NCBI RefSeq assembly: GCF_004784465.1
Contig: NZ_SRRU01000002.1
Location: 62,001-126,000 of the forward strand
Direction of reading: 5' to 3'
DNA length: 64,000 nt
Source of the DNA: Streptomyces griseoluteus
Lineage (GTDB): Bacteria > Actinomycetota > Actinomycetes > Streptomycetales > Streptomycetaceae
Positions 53,873-62,348 of this stretch are shown here, piece by piece. The notes beneath the pieces were generated by a model. The model saw only the letters and a list, made by a program, of their open reading frames with translations. It did not search any database and had not been told where the DNA came from. The position numbers were made by a program, and so were the translations under genes. Numbering within the stretch: position 1 is the first letter of the stretch; the number at the start of each line of letters is the position of its first letter.

Positions 53873-54295
53873 ATGACCCGCACCCGGAGAACCGCCGCCG
53901 TCCTCGCCGCCGCCACCGCACTGCTCGCCGCCGGTGCCACCGCCCCGGCCGTCGCCCAGCCCGAGAAGGCCGCCGCCGACACCTCCTGCTACGGCGGCGC
54001 CAAGTCCCTCACCTACCGGTACTCCACCGCCGCGGTCGAGTACGGCACCTACACGACCACCTCGCGCTGCTCCGACATCAACATCAAGCTCAGCAGCTCG
54101 GCCACCGGCTTCCTGGACGCCTGCGTCGTCTTCGTGGACCACACCACGCTGTGCAACCACGACAACACCTACTCGACGTTCGGCCCCCAGTGGGCGACCG
54201 TCGCGACCGACGTCAAGGACGGCACCCGCTTCAAGCTGCGCGTGCACGCCTACGACACCGACGCCCAGAACGTCCCGTTCCAGCTCGCCTTCTGA
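53873..54295 (+). CDS. Small secreted four-cysteine protein, paralogue 2
   Basis: A 140-residue tandem paralogue of the preceding protein. Signal peptide (RRTAAVLAAATALLAAGATAPAVA) and the shared pattern SCYGGAK, YGTYTTTSRCSDINIK, LDACVVF, TLCNHD and WATVATDVKDGTRFKL. The start at 53873 rather than 53858 places the signal peptide normally. It lies 48 bases after paralogue 1 and 56 bases before the M15 peptidase gene, so they may share a transcript. Divergence between copies is high outside the cysteines, so the duplication is not recent. Function unknown. Confidence 0.83.
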   Translation: MTRTRRTAAVLAAATALLAAGATAPAVAQPEKAAADTSCYGGAKSLTYRYSTAAVEYGTYTTTSRCSDINIKLSSSATGFLDACVVFVDHTTLCNHDNTYSTFGPQWATVATDVKDGTRFKLRVHAYDTDAQNVPFQLAF

Positions 54296-54351
54296 CCGCA
54301 GACGCCTTTCGGCCGCAGACGTTTCTGACCGCAGACACCAGGGAGTTCACG

Positions 54352-55092
54352 ATGACCTTCGCTCCGAACCGCCGCACCATCCTGCGCGGCACCCTCGCCG
54401 CCACGGCGGGCGTCTTCGCCGGACCCGTCCTGCTCTCGGGCAGCGCGCAGGCGTACAACTGGACGCGGACCATGAACCAGGGCGCCACCGGCGCCGACGT
54501 GACCGAGCTGCAGATCCGGGTGGCCGGCTGGGCGGCGGACTCCGCCTCGCAGTCGCGGGTGAGCATCGACGGCGACTTCGGTCCCGGCACGGCCGCCGCG
54601 GTGCGCCGCTTCCAGGCCGCCTACGGACTCTCGGCCGACGGCAGCGCCGGGCCCGCCACCCAGGCGCAGCTCAACGCTCTGGAGCAGTCGGACGGTTCGA
54701 CCGCGCACTTCAACTGGAGCGAGTTCTACGACCGTTCGAGCGGCAACTTCAACGGCGGCAAGGTGAGCGCGGCCGCCGTCAAGGAGAACGCCCGCCGGTG
54801 CATGTACAAGCTGGAGGCGCTGCGCAAGAAGCTCGGCAACGTGCCGATCACCGTCAACTCCGGCTTCCGCAGCATCGCGCACAACGCCGAGATCGGCGGC
54901 GCCAGCGACAGCATGCACCTCTACGGCACCGCGGCCGACCTCGACGTGCCCGGCGTCTCCAACCGCACCGTCTACCAGAAGGCCGAGACCTGCGGCTTCT
55001 CCGGCCTGGAGCGGTACGACGTCGACCACCAGCACGTCGACAGCCGCGCCGACCTCGGCCGCTCCTGGTGGTGGGAGAGCGGCACCATCTGA
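54352..55092 (+). CDS. Zinc D-Ala-D-Ala carboxypeptidase (M15A) with peptidoglycan-binding domain
   Basis: A 246-residue exported wall hydrolase. Twin-arginine signal (NRRTILRGTLAATAGVFAGP), then a PG-binding domain at about 42-112 (QGATGADVTELQIRV, DGDFGPGTAAAVRRFQAAYGL), then an M15_3 catalytic domain with zinc ligands His189, Asp196 (MHLYGTAADLD) and His228 (DVDHQHVD). It closely follows the pattern of the Streptomyces albus G DD-carboxypeptidase. It trims the terminal D-Ala of stem peptides outside the cell. AGGGAG lies upstream of the ATG. Upstream are two small secreted proteins and downstream an amidase, making an extracellular wall-remodelling block. Confidence 0.92.
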   Translation: MTFAPNRRTILRGTLAATAGVFAGPVLLSGSAQAYNWTRTMNQGATGADVTELQIRVAGWAADSASQSRVSIDGDFGPGTAAAVRRFQAAYGLSADGSAGPATQAQLNALEQSDGSTAHFNWSEFYDRSSGNFNGGKVSAAAVKENARRCMYKLEALRKKLGNVPITVNSGFRSIAHNAEIGGASDSMHLYGTAADLDVPGVSNRTVYQKAETCGFSGLERYDVDHQHVDSRADLGRSWWWESGTI

Positions 55093-55185
55093 CCTGCCGC
55101 AGCCCTGGGGCCGGGGACCGCACGAGGTCCCCGGCCTCCGCCCGTCCCCACCCGGAACCGCCCCCACCCGGAAGGTCACACCCCC

Positions 55186-56724
55186 ATGCCCCGCATACCC
55201 CTGGCCCGCGCGGCCCTCGCCGGCCTCGGCACGCTGGCCGTCCTCGCCGCCACCGCGCAGCCCGCCGGCGCCGCGCCCCGTACGCCGAGAGCCGAGGGCC
55301 CCGTCGCCCACGCCTTCACCAGCGCCGCGGCCGAGTACGGCGTCCCGCGCGACCTCCTGATCGCCCTCGGCTACAGCGAGACCCACCTCGACGGCCACCA
55401 CGGCCTGCCCAGCCAGGCGGGCGGCTACGGCGTGATGCACCTGGTCAGCAACCCCGGCCAGCACACCCTGGAGCTGGCCTCCCGGCTCACCGGCGACACC
55501 GCGCGCGAACTGCGCAGCGACACCGCCGCCAACATCCGGGGCGGCGCCGCCGTCCTGCGCTCCTACGCCGACCAGGCCGGACTGAGCACGGCCGAGCGGC
55601 GCGACACCGACACCTGGTACCCGCTCCTCGCCCGGTACGGCGGCGCCACCGACCCCGCCACCGCCCGGCTCTACGCGGACACCGTCTACACCTTCCTCGC
55701 ACAGGGTGTCACCGCCCGCGCCGAGGGCGGCGAGAAGCTGGCCCTCCCCGCCCGCGAGGTCGCCCCCGAGCGCGGCAGCCTCGCCCCGGCCGCGCAGAGC
55801 CCCGACTACCCCTCCGCCCTCTGGGTCCCGGCCAACGCGGCCAACTACGCCGTCGGCCGCACGGCGGCCATCAGCAAGGTCGTCATCCACGTCACCGAGG
55901 GCTCGTACGCCGGGACCATCAGCTGGTTCCAGAACCCGGCGGCGCAGGTCAGCGCGCACTACGTGGTGCGCTCCTCGGACGGCCAGATCACCCAGATGGT
56001 GCGCGAGAAGGACACCGCCTGGCACGCCCGCTCCGGCAACGCCAGCGGTATCGGCATCGAGCACGAGGGGTACATCGACAACCCGAGCTGGTTCACCGAC
56101 GCGATGTACCGCTCCTCCGCCGCGCTGACCGCCTCGATCTGCGCCCGCTACGGCATCCCCAAGGACCGCGCGCACATCGTCGGCCACTCCGAGGTGCCCG
56201 GCAACGACCACACCGACCCCGGTCCGAACTGGAACTGGACCTACTACATGCAGCTGGTCGGCGGCAGCACCGGCGGCGGCGAGGTCCAGCTCAGCTTCCC
56301 GTCGTACGACACCCTGCGGTCCGGTTCCACCGGCGCCCAGGTCTCGGCCGCGCAGTCGCTGCTCAACGCGCAGGGCTTCGACGCGGGCACCGTCGACGGC
56401 AGCTTCGGCACGAAGACCGGCTCGGCCGTGACCGCCTTCCAGAAGGCCCGCGGACTGGACGCCGACGGGGTGGTCGGCGCCCGTACCTGGACCGCGCTGC
56501 TCTCGGCCGGCACCACGCCCGCGCTCAGCCAGGGCAGCACCGGCGCCGCCGTCCAGCGCCTCCAGCGGGCCCTGACCGCCGCGCTCGGGGGGACGATCAC
56601 GGCGGACGGTGACTTCGGCCCGGGCACCCAGCAGGCCGTACGGGACTACCAGACCAGCCGCTCGCTCGGCGTCGACGGCCAGGTCGGACCGGCCACCTGG
56701 GGCGCGCTGCAGGCCGGACGCTAA
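55186..56724 (+). CDS. N-acetylmuramoyl-L-alanine amidase with two peptidoglycan-binding repeats
   Basis: A 512-residue exported hydrolase. Signal peptide (LARAALAGLGTLAVLAATAQPAGAA), an N-terminal helical domain resembling a lysozyme-like/transglycosylase fold (YGVPRDLLIALGYSETHLDGH), an Amidase_2 domain (SKVVIHVTEG, VSAHYVVRSSDG, TAWHARSGN, IVGHSEVPGNDHTDPG with zinc-binding His residues) and two C-terminal PG-binding domains (LRSGSTGAQVSAAQSLLN; LSQGSTGAAVQRLQRAL). It cuts the amide between muramic acid and the stem peptide. The N-terminal domain lacks a clear catalytic Glu proof, so a second activity is only possible. Same direction as the M15 gene, 93 bases after it. Confidence 0.92.
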   Translation: MPRIPLARAALAGLGTLAVLAATAQPAGAAPRTPRAEGPVAHAFTSAAAEYGVPRDLLIALGYSETHLDGHHGLPSQAGGYGVMHLVSNPGQHTLELASRLTGDTARELRSDTAANIRGGAAVLRSYADQAGLSTAERRDTDTWYPLLARYGGATDPATARLYADTVYTFLAQGVTARAEGGEKLALPAREVAPERGSLAPAAQSPDYPSALWVPANAANYAVGRTAAISKVVIHVTEGSYAGTISWFQNPAAQVSAHYVVRSSDGQITQMVREKDTAWHARSGNASGIGIEHEGYIDNPSWFTDAMYRSSAALTASICARYGIPKDRAHIVGHSEVPGNDHTDPGPNWNWTYYMQLVGGSTGGGEVQLSFPSYDTLRSGSTGAQVSAAQSLLNAQGFDAGTVDGSFGTKTGSAVTAFQKARGLDADGVVGARTWTALLSAGTTPALSQGSTGAAVQRLQRALTAALGGTITADGDFGPGTQQAVRDYQTSRSLGVDGQVGPATWGALQAGR

Positions 56725-56795
56725 TAGCCTGGGAAGGTGCGGGGGGAGCCGCCCGTACCTTCCGATCCAGGTGGGGGGCCTTCGGAGCATCGCCC

Positions 56796-57332
56796 ATGAC
56801 CACTACGCGCACCTACCGACCCGACCGTGCCACGGACCGCCCCGCCCTCGGTTCCGCCGCCGACTGGGGGCTGCTGCTCATCAGGCTCACCTTCGGTCTG
56901 CTGATGGCGGGCCACGGGGCGCAGAAACTGTTCGGAATCCTCGGCGGCCAGGGGCTCACCGCCACCGGGAAGGGGTTCGAGAGCCTCGGCTACCGGCCGG
57001 GGAAGGTCTTCGCCGCCATCGGCGGGCTGTCCGAGCTGCTCGGCGGCCTCGGCCTGGCCGTCGGGCTGCTGACCCCACTGGCCGCCGCCGCGCTGATCGG
57101 CGTCATGATCAACGCGATGGCGCTGGTCACCGGCCGCGGCGGGCTGTGGGAGTCGGAGGGCGGGGTGGAGTACAACGTCTGCATCACCGTGGTGGCCCTG
57201 GGCATCGCCGCGATCGGCCCCGGCCGACTGGCCCTCGACCGGTTCTTCCCGTGGGGCCGGGGCGGCTGGTGGCCGGCCGCCGTGGCCCTCGGGCTGGGCG
57301 GCATAGGGGCGGCCATCACGCTCAACCTGTAG
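56796..57332 (+). CDS. DoxX-family membrane protein
   Basis: A 178-residue protein with four helices. It opens LLLIRLTFGLLMAGHGAQKLFGILGG, the DoxX hallmark, with GKVFAAIGGLSELLGGLGLAVGLLTPLAAAAL in the middle and GIAAIGPGRLALDRFFPWG near the end. In other bacteria DoxX proteins take part in redox or thiosulfate-linked respiration and stress complexes. The role here is unknown. A perfect palindromic terminator follows. Confidence 0.88.
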   Translation: MTTTRTYRPDRATDRPALGSAADWGLLLIRLTFGLLMAGHGAQKLFGILGGQGLTATGKGFESLGYRPGKVFAAIGGLSELLGGLGLAVGLLTPLAAAALIGVMINAMALVTGRGGLWESEGGVEYNVCITVVALGIAAIGPGRLALDRFFPWGRGGWWPAAVALGLGGIGAAITLNL

Positions 57333-57348
57333 GTGTGACAGTCAAGTT

Positions 57349-57380
57349 GCCGCCGTGCGTGACCGGTCACGCACGGCGGC
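57349..57380. terminator. 32-bp perfect palindrome, bidirectional terminator
   Basis: GCCGCCGTGCGTGACC (57349-57364) followed at once by its reverse complement GGTCACGCACGGCGGC (57365-57380). It lies between the convergent DoxX and DUF1906 genes. There is no T run. Confidence 0.7.
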
Positions 57381-57394
57381 TCGTCGCGTGCTGC

Positions 57395-58042
57395 CTAGCC
57401 GACGATCGCCACCGGCGCGTCCCAGGCGCTGCGGTCCACCATGATCGTGTAACCGCCGCGCGACTCCTTGCTGTTCACCATGTACTGGTGGGCGCGGCTG
57501 TGGTTGGTGAACGCCTTCGGGTCCCAGGGCCAGTCGGCCGTGGTGGTGTTCTGCTGGTCCCACAGGGCGTACCAGAGGTTGCCCGGCAGGTCGGTCTTGT
57601 CGGTCGCCGTCGCCACGGCCTTCGCGCTGGAGCTGGTGAAGCCGTAGTAGCCCGCCCGGTAGGCCTTGCCCCGCAGCGTCTTGGTGAAGGAACGGACGTA
57701 GGACAGCACGGCGTTGTTGCACGCCTTGTCCGTGGTGTCGTATGGCTCCATGTCGAGGTAGATCGCGCTGCCCGGCTTCATGCCGAGCGCCGACGCCTTG
57801 GCCACCGCGTCCTTGGCGTCCGTGGCACCGAGGGACGTCGCGTCGGTGGCGGTCATCTTCTCGGGGTTGGCGCTCTTCTGGCAGGGCGGCTGGGCGCCGA
57901 CGCAGAGCGGGACCAGCTTCCAGCCCTGGGAGTTGACCGTCTTCACCCAGGACGCGGTGAGGTTGGGCTGGGCGCAGCCGCGGTTCTTGCCGCCGATGTA
58001 GACGGCGGCGGCGCCGTAGAAGCCGGTCCTCCACGCCTTCAT
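57395..58042 (-). CDS. DUF1906 glycoside-hydrolase-like protein lacking its secretion signal
   Basis: A 215-residue domain of the Rv2525c-like DUF1906 (glycoside-hydrolase-like TIM barrel) family: AAVYIGGKNRGCAQPNLTASWVKTV, GSAIYLDMEPYDTTDKACNNAV, GYYGFTSSSAKAVA, LWYALWDQQNT and YTIMVDRSAWD. Relatives are exported with a Tat or Sec signal. Here the only start is the Met inside the conserved segment (APSAAAMKAWR), and in-frame sequence upstream (to a TAG about 100 bases before) contains no start codon and no hydrophobic stretch. It looks 5'-truncated, either a decaying gene or a cytosolic remnant. The neighbour upstream is a long empty region. Confidence 0.75.
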   Translation of the reverse strand: MKAWRTGFYGAAAVYIGGKNRGCAQPNLTASWVKTVNSQGWKLVPLCVGAQPPCQKSANPEKMTATDATSLGATDAKDAVAKASALGMKPGSAIYLDMEPYDTTDKACNNAVLSYVRSFTKTLRGKAYRAGYYGFTSSSAKAVATATDKTDLPGNLWYALWDQQNTTTADWPWDPKAFTNHSRAHQYMVNSKESRGGYTIMVDRSAWDAPVAIVG

Positions 58043-58306
58043 CGCGGCGGCGGACGGCGCGGCGCGGGACGAACGATGTGACTTCCGGTACGGCGGCCGT
58101 CCGGTTCCGGGGCGGCGGGCGTACGAAGTGACAGCACTCTAATGCAAGGGGTGTGTACGGGGGTTGTGTGCCCGGTGTGCCGGGTCCCCGGCGGTGGGGC
58201 CGGGGAACGGGGTGATCGCATTCTTTTGGCCGGGCGGGCTTGGGGCGGTCGCGTTCTGGGCACCGTCCTCCTACCGGTGTTCGGTGTCGGTTGGGAGGAG
58301 GGTGAC
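58043..58306. other. Intergenic, remnants of DUF1906 5' region; no clear gene
   Basis: About 260 bases. The part next to 58042 still encodes, in frame, the conserved APSAAA residues that precede the DUF1906 start, but no signal peptide. The remainder is G-rich with no convincing coding. Confidence 0.4.
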
Positions 58307-58408
58307 GTGGAGCGTCAGATTCGCGTGCGGGTCAGTCGTCGGCCAGCGGCTCCGCGGGGCCAGGAGATCGACCGCAGGACGCCGTCGGGGCGGGTCCTGC
58401 CCTACTGA
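58307..58408 (+). CDS. Very small basic protein with strong ribosome binding site
   Basis: A 33-codon frame from GTG 58307 (VERQIRVRVSRRPAAPRGQE ...) preceded by GGGAGGAGG with a four- to five-base gap, among the best Shine-Dalgarno sequences in the window. The product is very basic (ten Arg) with no known family. It ends 31 bases before the convergent mbl gene. The call depends on the ribosome binding site, as the length is too short for codon statistics. Confidence 0.4.
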   Translation: MERQIRVRVSRRPAAPRGQEIDRRTPSGRVLPY

Positions 58409-58439
58409 GACCAGGGCTGCCGTAGCGATCGAAGGGGCT

Positions 58440-59477
58440 TCAGGCGGCCAGCGGGGTCAGGACCAGCGGGGCGATCCGTCCCTCCAGCATGGCACCCAGG
58501 CCCTGCACGGCACAGATGTCGGGGTGCTCCGCGATGTGCGCCGGGATGCCGATGGCCTCCTGGAGCATCCTGTCCAGGCCCGGCAGCAGCGCGGTGCCGC
58601 CGACCATCATGATGCCCCGGTCCACCAGGTCGGCCACCAGGTCGGGCGGGCACTCCCGCAGCACCTTGCCGATGCCGTCGAGGACGGCCAGCAGGGGGGT
58701 GTGGATCGCTTCGCGCATCGCGGCCGTGTCCACCCGTACGCTGCGGGCAAGGCCCGTGGCGACGTCCCGGCCGTGGATCTCGGTGGACACCGGGCCCTGC
58801 GGGGTCAGACCGTTGTCCGAGAGGGCGATCTGGAGCGGGCGCACCGACTGGCTGGGCAGTATCAACTCGTGCTCGTGCCGCAGGTGTTGCACGATCGCCC
58901 GGTCCACCGCCTCACCGCCCACCGGAATGCGCTCGGCGGTGACGATCGAGCCCAGCGACAGCACCGCGACCTGGGTGGCCGCCGCCCCGCACACCATGAT
59001 CATGGAGGCCTCCGGGCGCTCCACCGGGAGTCCGCAGCCGACGGCCGCCGCGATCAGGGTGTCCATCAGCTCCACGCGGCGCGCGCCGAGTCCCACCAGC
59101 GTCTCGATCGTCGCCCGGCGGGCCAGCGGGTCGGCCTCGTGCGGGGTGCAGGCCGCCGCGCGCAGCCGGGGCTTGCGGCGCAGGGCGCGGCGCATCCGGT
59201 CGCCGATCAGGTGCCGCAGCATCCGCTGCGCCATCTCGATGTCGACCACCGTGCCACCGGACACCGGCCGCACCACCCGGATGTACTGCGGGGTGCGCCC
59301 GGTCATCTGCTCCGCGAAGTCACCGACCGCGATGAGAGCGCCGGTACGGGTGTTCACGGCCGCCACCGAGGGCTGGTCGACGACGAGTCCGGCACCCTTC
59401 ACATAGACGCGGGTGCGGGCCGCGCCCAGGTCGACGGCGAAGTGGCAGCGGCTCAACTGCTCCAGGCTGACGGTCAC
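58440..59477 (-). CDS. mbl: MreB-like actin homologue (Mbl type)
   Basis: A 345-residue bacterial actin of the MreB family. Phosphate-1 loop FAVDLGAARTRVYVKG, connect-1 and ATP-site segments IRVVRPVSGGTVVDIEMA, phosphate-2-like loop SMIMVCGAAATQVAVLSLG and adenosine motif IMMVGGTALLPGLD. Compared with true MreB the phosphate-2 motif is poor (DIGGGT is CGAAAT), as in the divergent Mbl of Streptomyces, which supports spore-wall assembly. Its place near matB agrees with the Streptomyces order I know. It stands outside a mreBCD operon. GGAGGAA precedes the start. Confidence 0.85.
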   Translation of the reverse strand: MTVSLEQLSRCHFAVDLGAARTRVYVKGAGLVVDQPSVAAVNTRTGALIAVGDFAEQMTGRTPQYIRVVRPVSGGTVVDIEMAQRMLRHLIGDRMRRALRRKPRLRAAACTPHEADPLARRATIETLVGLGARRVELMDTLIAAAVGCGLPVERPEASMIMVCGAAATQVAVLSLGSIVTAERIPVGGEAVDRAIVQHLRHEHELILPSQSVRPLQIALSDNGLTPQGPVSTEIHGRDVATGLARSVRVDTAAMREAIHTPLLAVLDGIGKVLRECPPDLVADLVDRGIMMVGGTALLPGLDRMLQEAIGIPAHIAEHPDICAVQGLGAMLEGRIAPLVLTPLAA

Positions 59478-59618
59478 GGCAGTTCCTCCCGAGTGCGCTG
59501 ACCATGGGCGGGCCGCCGGATTCGACGGGCCTCACTGGAGATCCTGCGCGGGCACCGGCGCGGGTGCCTTCTGGAGGGGGCCGGGCGGGGCGCCGCTGAA
59601 TGGGGGATTCCGGCGCGA

Positions 59619-61106
59619 CTATGCCGTGTCGGACTGGCCCTCGGGGCCGGGGAGTGTCAGCGGGTCCGGGAGGGTCAGCGCCCGCTTCATCACCTTGCCC
59701 ATGTCGTTGCGGGGGAGGGCGGGGAGCAGGCGCAGTGCGCGGGGCCGCTTGTGCGGGGCGAGGCGGCCGGCCACATGATCTGACAACTCCGGGAGCGCGG
59801 GCGGGGCTTCGGGGTCCGACGGCACCACCCAGGCCACCACCCGCTCGCCCAGGTCCGCGTCCGGCTCCCCGGTGACGGCCGCCTCCGCGACCGCCGGATG
59901 CTCCAGCAGCGCGTTCTCGATCTCGCCCGCCCCGATCTTGTAACCCCCGCTCTTGATCAGGTCGGTGGCCTTCCGGCCGACGATCCGTACGTATCCGTCG
60001 GCCTCCCGCACGGCCACGTCCCCGGTGCGGAACCAGCCGTCGGCCGTGAAGGCGGCGGCGGTCGCGTCGGGCCGGTTCAGATAGCCGGTGAACAGGTTCG
60101 GACCGCGCACCTGGATCTCGCCCACGCTCTCCCCGTCCCGTGCGGTCAGCTCGGTGCCGTCCTCCTCCACCAGCCGCAGCTCCACACCGGGCAGCGGCAC
60201 GCCGACGGTGCCCGCGCGGGCCTCGCCGTCGACGCGTACGGAGGTGTTCATCAAGGTCTCCGTCATGCCGTACCGCTCGATCACCCGGCGCCCGGTGGCC
60301 GCCGCGATCCGTTCGTGGTCGTGGACGGGCAGCGCGGCCGAGCCCGAGACGAGCAGCCGGGCCCGGCCGAGCGCCTTCGCCAGCTCCGGGTCGGCCGGCA
60401 GGGCCTCGGCCAGCCGGTGGTACATCGTGGGCACGCCGAACACCATGGTCGCGCCGTCGTTCAGCTCGCGGGTCACGCCCTCGGGGGAGAAGCGGCCCAG
60501 ATGGCGCACCGAGCCGCCGCGCCTCAGCGGGCCGAGGACGCCCAGCACCAGCCCGTGCACATGGAACAGGGGAAGCCCGTGCACCAGCACGTCGTCCCCG
60601 GTCCAGTGCCAGGCGTCGGCCAGCGCGTCCAGGGTCGCGGCGAGCGCCCGGCGCGGGACGACGGCTCCCTTGGGCGGGCCGGTGGTGCCCGAGGTGTAGA
60701 CGATCAGCGCCGGGTCCTCGTCCCCGTACGTGTCCTCGGGGACCCGCCCGGTGCCGAAGACCTCCAGGCGGGGCAGGTCCGCGAGGGCGGGCGGGAGTTC
60801 GGCACCGGGCGCGGTCAGCACCAGCGCCGGGTCGCTGTCGGCGAGGATGTGCGCCAACTCCCTTTCTCCCGACTTCGGGTTGAGCGGCACGGCGGCCGTT
60901 CCGGCGAGCAGCGCCCCCGTGACCGCCACGGCGGTCTCCAGCTCCGGCGTCGCCCACACCGCGACCCGGCCGAGGCCCCGCAGCCGCCCGGCCACCGCCC
61001 CGGCGGCGGAGGCGAGTTCCGCGTACGACAGCGACCGGGCGCCGAAGCGCAGCGCCGTCCTTCCGGCCGTCCGTGGGTCCGTCAGGGCGGGGAACAGGGA
61101 GGACAC
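59619..61106 (-). CDS. matB: Malonyl-CoA synthetase (MatB)
   Basis: A 495-residue ANL-superfamily ligase making malonyl- or methylmalonyl-CoA from the diacid, ATP and CoA, and so a supplier of polyketide extender units. Motifs: P-loop IVYTSGTTGPPKG, GLPLFHVHGLVLG, ATP-binding RYGMTETLMN, TADGWFRTGD and the hinge plus catalytic lysine region GRKATDLIKSGGYKIGAGEIE, with the final lysine in NDMGKVMK. The sequence matches my recollection of the S. coelicolor MatB protein closely across these blocks. GTG start at 61106 with AAGGAG six bases upstream. It lies 37 bases downstream of the MerR-PP2C gene on the same strand. Confidence 0.9.
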   Translation of the reverse strand: MSSLFPALTDPRTAGRTALRFGARSLSYAELASAAGAVAGRLRGLGRVAVWATPELETAVAVTGALLAGTAAVPLNPKSGERELAHILADSDPALVLTAPGAELPPALADLPRLEVFGTGRVPEDTYGDEDPALIVYTSGTTGPPKGAVVPRRALAATLDALADAWHWTGDDVLVHGLPLFHVHGLVLGVLGPLRRGGSVRHLGRFSPEGVTRELNDGATMVFGVPTMYHRLAEALPADPELAKALGRARLLVSGSAALPVHDHERIAAATGRRVIERYGMTETLMNTSVRVDGEARAGTVGVPLPGVELRLVEEDGTELTARDGESVGEIQVRGPNLFTGYLNRPDATAAAFTADGWFRTGDVAVREADGYVRIVGRKATDLIKSGGYKIGAGEIENALLEHPAVAEAAVTGEPDADLGERVVAWVVPSDPEAPPALPELSDHVAGRLAPHKRPRALRLLPALPRNDMGKVMKRALTLPDPLTLPGPEGQSDTA

Positions 61107-61143
61107 GCGGGACTCCTTCGCTGCCGGGTACGACAGCCCCTTC

Positions 61144-62196
61144 CTACCCCACCGGCGGCACCACGTCCCCGACCACACAGCTCACGTTGTCCGGACCGCC
61201 CGCCGTGTTGGCCGCGTCGACCAGCGTCCGTACGGCCGTCTCCGGGTCCGGGGCGGCGGCGAGCAGCTCCCTGATCCTGTCGTCGGGGACCACCCCGGTG
61301 AGGCCGTCCGAGCAGAGGAGGTAGCGGTCGCCGGGCAGGGCCTCGTGCAGCCGGAGGTCAGGGTCGGCCCCCAGGGCCTTCAGCAGCAGGGACCGCTGCG
61401 GGTGGCTCTCGGCCTCCGCCGGGGTCAGGCGGCCCTCGTCCAGCAGCGACTGGACCACGCTGTGGTCGTGGGTGATGCGGAACAGGCCGCCCTCGCGGAG
61501 CAGGTAGGCCCGGCTGTCCCCGATGTGCGCCAGGGCCAGCCGCGACCCCGTCCACAACAGCGCGGTCAAAGTGGTGCCCGCGTCCCCGGCCCCCTCCGTG
61601 ACGTCCCTTACGGCATCGCCCGCGCCCCGCACGGCGTCGGCCAGCAGGTTCAGCACGTCGCCCGGTCGCGGCCCGTCCTCCTCGTCGAGGAACCGCAGCG
61701 CCTCGACCGCGGCCCCGCTGGCGGGCGCCCCGGCCGGGCCGAAGCCGTCGGCCACGGCGAGCAGCCTGCGGCCGGCGTAGACGGTGTCCTGGTTGGCGGG
61801 GCGGACGTGCCCCCGGTCGGAGTGGGCGGCGCAGCGCAGTTCCAGCATGGTGGGTCCCTTTCCCGGTGCCTCGGTCAACTCCGTCACGAGGAACGCGGCG
61901 AGATCCCGCCGCACGGCTGTCTCCGCCTCGACCCGCGCCCAGTACGCCCGGACCTCCCGTGCCGCGTCGGCCCCGGTCAGGACGGACACCGCGCGGATCC
62001 GGGCCAGCGGCATGCCGAGCCGCCGCAGCCACGCCACCAGCCGGGCCCGGTCCAACTGGGCGACGGCGTAGTAGCGGTAGCCGGTGAACGGGTCGACGCG
62101 AGCGGGGCGCAGCAGGCCCAGCTCGTCGTAGAGCCGCAGGGCCTTGGGGGAGAGCCCGGACGCCTTGGCGAACGCGCCGATGGTCAGCAGGTCCAT
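61144..62196 (-). CDS. MerR-type DNA-binding domain fused to PP2C phosphatase
   Basis: A 350-residue fusion. Residues 1-75 form a MerR winged helix (LTIGAFAKASGLSPKALRLYDELGLLRPARVDPFTGYRYY), followed by a short linker helix. Residues 120-348 are a PP2C-family Ser/Thr phosphatase: HSDRGHVRPANQDTVY, LLAVADGFG (metal Asp), LALAHIGDSRAYLLREGG, YLLCSDGLTGVV and GGPDNVSCVV, holding the four metal-site aspartates. Such a protein could link protein dephosphorylation to transcription, perhaps of matB, whose start is 37 bases downstream. I have seen this architecture in streptomycetes, but its targets are unknown to me. Confidence 0.9.
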   Translation of the reverse strand: MDLLTIGAFAKASGLSPKALRLYDELGLLRPARVDPFTGYRYYAVAQLDRARLVAWLRRLGMPLARIRAVSVLTGADAAREVRAYWARVEAETAVRRDLAAFLVTELTEAPGKGPTMLELRCAAHSDRGHVRPANQDTVYAGRRLLAVADGFGPAGAPASGAAVEALRFLDEEDGPRPGDVLNLLADAVRGAGDAVRDVTEGAGDAGTTLTALLWTGSRLALAHIGDSRAYLLREGGLFRITHDHSVVQSLLDEGRLTPAEAESHPQRSLLLKALGADPDLRLHEALPGDRYLLCSDGLTGVVPDDRIRELLAAAPDPETAVRTLVDAANTAGGPDNVSCVVGDVVPPVG

Positions 62197-62348
62197 GTCC
62201 GTCCAGGCTCCCTCGAAAGGCCGCTTCCTCGCTTCGCCACCGATGCTGGGGCTTCACCGAAGGGGAAGGTCAACAGGGGTGTGCCGGTTCCGGTGCGGTT
62301 GCTAGCCTCGCGATCACCGAGCCGACGCAGACGACCAGGGAGCCCGCC

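Noticed and set aside
53291..54247. Upstream extension of the ArsR-like regulator frame across the secreted-protein genes
   Set aside because: The extension is antisense to two genes with signal peptides and has low-complexity translation.
54250..56790. An 846-codon open frame on the minus strand opposite the M15 peptidase and amidase genes
   Set aside because: It is the mirror of two well-supported genes. In G+C-rich DNA such antisense frames stay open by chance, and its translation is Gly/Val/Ala/Arg-rich with no motif.
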